DNA of 7,514 bases from Flavobacteriaceae bacterium UBA6231 (lineage in GTDB: Bacteria > Bacteroidota > Bacteroidia > Flavobacteriales > Flavobacteriaceae). Both the position numbers and the translations under genes were made by a program. The stretch spans positions 1-7,514 of the forward strand of contig DJWL01000107.1 of assembly GCA_002441545.1 (NCBI GenBank), written 5' to 3'. A model generated the notes under the pieces. The model searched no databases. It was given only the letters and a program-made list of their open reading frames with translations, and was not told where the DNA came from. Numbering within the stretch: position 1 is the first letter of the stretch; each line of letters starts with the position of its first letter. Below, piece by piece: positions 6,177 through 7,514 of this stretch.

Positions 6177-6962
6177 ATGAACCAACCACTAGCATACGTG
6201 CATCCTGGTGCAAAAATTGCAAAGAATGTAGTTATTGAACCATTTACAACAATATATAATAACGTTACAATTGGAGAAGGTTCTTGGATTGGTAGTAATG
6301 TAACTATCATGGAAGGAGCAAGAATAGGAAAGAATTGTAATATCTTTCCAGGTTCTGTTATTTCTGCCGTTCCTCAAGATTTAAAATATAATGATGAGGA
6401 AACTACTGTAGAAATTGGAGATAATGTTACAATTAGAGAATGTGTAACTATCAACAGAGGTACAGCCGATAGAATGAAAACAGTTATTGGAAATAATTGT
6501 TTAATCATGGCATATTGCCATATAGCACATGACTGTGTTGTAGGGAACAATTGTATATTTTCTAATAATAGCACATTGGCAGGACATATCACCATTGGAG
6601 ATTATGTTGTTCTTGCTGGTATGACAGCAGTACATCAATTTGTTTCAATCGGAAATCATGCCTTTGTAACCGGAGGTTCTTTAGTTAGAAAAGACGTTCC
6701 TCCGTATGTTAAAGCTGCTCGAGAGCCACTTTCATATGTTGGAATCAATTCTGTTGGATTAAGAAGACGTGGTTATACTTCAGATAAAATCAGAGAGATT
6801 CAAGATATTTACAGAATTCTTTATCAAAAAAATTACAACAATACTCAAGCTTCAGAGATTATTGAAGCAGAAATGGAAGCAACACCTGAACGTGATGAAG
6901 TCCTTCAGTTTATTAAAAATTCACATAGAGGTATCATGAAAGGGTACTTCAAATCAAATTAA
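6177..6962 (+). CDS. lpxA: LpxA, acyl-ACP--UDP-N-acetylglucosamine O-acyltransferase
   Basis: LpxA catalyses the first step of lipid A synthesis, moving a 3-hydroxyacyl chain from ACP to the 3-OH of UDP-GlcNAc in the cytoplasm. The 261-residue length matches E. coli LpxA (262). Residues about 5-185 are hexapeptide repeats forming a left-handed beta-helix. Visible landmarks are QDLKY (67-71), CHIAHD (114-119, catalytic H118, equal to E. coli H125), LAGH (134-137), VHQF (153-156), DVPPY (173-177) and NSVGLRRRGY (191-200). A C-terminal helical domain (about 190-261) holds the trimer and substrate contacts. The acyl-length ruler position (E. coli G173) aligns to G166, so the pocket is not blocked and a long 3-hydroxyacyl chain is expected; this is inference. 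The ATG lies 3 bases after the lpxC-fabZ stop, so it is co-transcribed. LpxA is separated from LpxD by hallmark motifs and by lacking the uridine-binding N-terminal domain. Confidence 0.96.
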   Translation: MNQPLAYVHPGAKIAKNVVIEPFTTIYNNVTIGEGSWIGSNVTIMEGARIGKNCNIFPGSVISAVPQDLKYNDEETTVEIGDNVTIRECVTINRGTADRMKTVIGNNCLIMAYCHIAHDCVVGNNCIFSNNSTLAGHITIGDYVVLAGMTAVHQFVSIGNHAFVTGGSLVRKDVPPYVKAAREPLSYVGINSVGLRRRGYTSDKIREIQDIYRILYQKNYNNTQASEIIEAEMEATPERDEVLQFIKNSHRGIMKGYFKSN

Positions 6963-6996
6963 ACCTTATATAACTAAAATAAATTATAACATTTTT

Positions 6997-7514
6997 ATGG
7001 CAACTACATCTGATATCAGAAACGGATTATGTATACGATACAACAACGATATTTATAAAATCATAGAATTTTTACATGTAAAACCTGGTAAAGGACCTGC
7101 TTTTGTTAGAACAAAAATGAAAAGTGTTACAAATGGAAAAGTGTTAGATAATACATTTTCGGCAGGACACAAACTAGAAGATGTTCGTGTTGAAACCCAT
7201 AAATTTCAATTTTTATATAATGATGGTGAATATTATCATTTTATGAATACCGAAGATTATTCCCAAATTCAATTAAGAGAATCTGCTTTAGATAACCCTG
7301 GTTTAATGAAAGAAGGTGAGGTAGTTACGGTAATAATAAATACTGAAGATAATATGCCTCTTTCTGTAGAAATGCCTGCAAGTGTTATTTTAGAAGTTAC
7401 TGCTACTGAGCCAGGTGTTAAAGGAAATACAGCAACTAATGCTACCAAACCAGCGACTGTAGAAACCGGAGCTACTGTAAATGTACCTTTGTTTATCAAT
7501 GAAGGTGATAAAAT
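6997..7514 (+). CDS. efp: Elongation factor P, incomplete at the right edge
   Basis: EF-P binds the ribosome between the P and E sites and restores peptide bond formation at polyproline stretches. The visible 172 codons have no stop; the family is usually about 188 residues, so only the last 15 or so are missing. The N-terminal KOW-like domain (about 1-65) starts MATTSDIRNGLCI and carries the tip loop KPGKGPAFVR (29-38), with K32 at the site that is modified in many bacteria. Then follow the OB domain with TEDYSQIQL (85-93) and NMPLSVEMPASVILEVTATE (119-138), and the start of the third domain (TNATKPATVETGATV, about 147-161, then VPLFINEGDK). The ATG at 6997 is 34 bases after lpxA. No promoter-like box lies in that spacer, so it is probably the last seen member of the lpx transcript. 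The modifying enzyme cannot be inferred from this window. Confidence 0.95.
   Translation, partial: MATTSDIRNGLCIRYNNDIYKIIEFLHVKPGKGPAFVRTKMKSVTNGKVLDNTFSAGHKLEDVRVETHKFQFLYNDGEYYHFMNTEDYSQIQLRESALDNPGLMKEGEVVTVIINTEDNMPLSVEMPASVILEVTATEPGVKGNTATNATKPATVETGATVNVPLFINEGDK

Noticed and set aside
4964..7499. Minus-strand open frames opposite lpxC-fabZ, lpxA and efp
   Set aside because: They are antisense shadows of well-conserved genes, with no recognisable domains.

Overview
The window reads as a core chromosomal segment of a Bacteroidota bacterium, most likely family Flavobacteriaceae. The signs are strongly AT-rich DNA in genes and spacers alike, a PorX regulator (type IX secretion control), a fused LpxC-FabZ protein typical of Bacteroidota, leaders without clear Shine-Dalgarno sequences, and promoter-like boxes of the flavobacterial TAnnTTTG type. 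I see no rRNA, tRNA, mobile element, CRISPR array or phage gene.

Left half, minus strand: the first 38 codons of a small exported protein of unknown function (1-114, runs off the left edge); a 170-base spacer with its probable promoter and a short direct repeat; tsaE (285-713), the ATPase of tRNA t6A synthesis; and porX (809-2362), a response regulator whose effector is a PglZ/alkaline-phosphatase-like domain. The spacer 2363-2478 separates porX from divergent genes on the plus strand.

Right half, plus strand: an HD-domain phosphohydrolase of the dGTPase/SAMHD1-like group (2479-3699, TTG start), then a probable hairpin and promoter, then a compact lipid A operon: lpxD (3752-4780, GTG start), lpxC-fabZ (4767-6173, overlapping lpxD by 14 bases), lpxA (6177-6962) and efp (6997 to the right edge, incomplete). 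LpxA adds the first 3-hydroxyacyl chain to UDP-GlcNAc, LpxC deacetylates the product, and LpxD adds the second chain. FabZ competes for the same 3-hydroxyacyl-ACP pool by dehydrating it for fatty acid elongation, so the fusion ties lipid A and membrane phospholipid synthesis together. EF-P relieves ribosome stalling at proline runs and appears to be a passenger of the same transcript.

All catalytic residues I could place are intact and no gene looks broken. I do not find convincing evidence of an undescribed system. The least explained items are the small exported protein with its promoter repeats, the HD phosphohydrolase beside the lpx genes, and the hairpin-promoter junction at 3683-3718.
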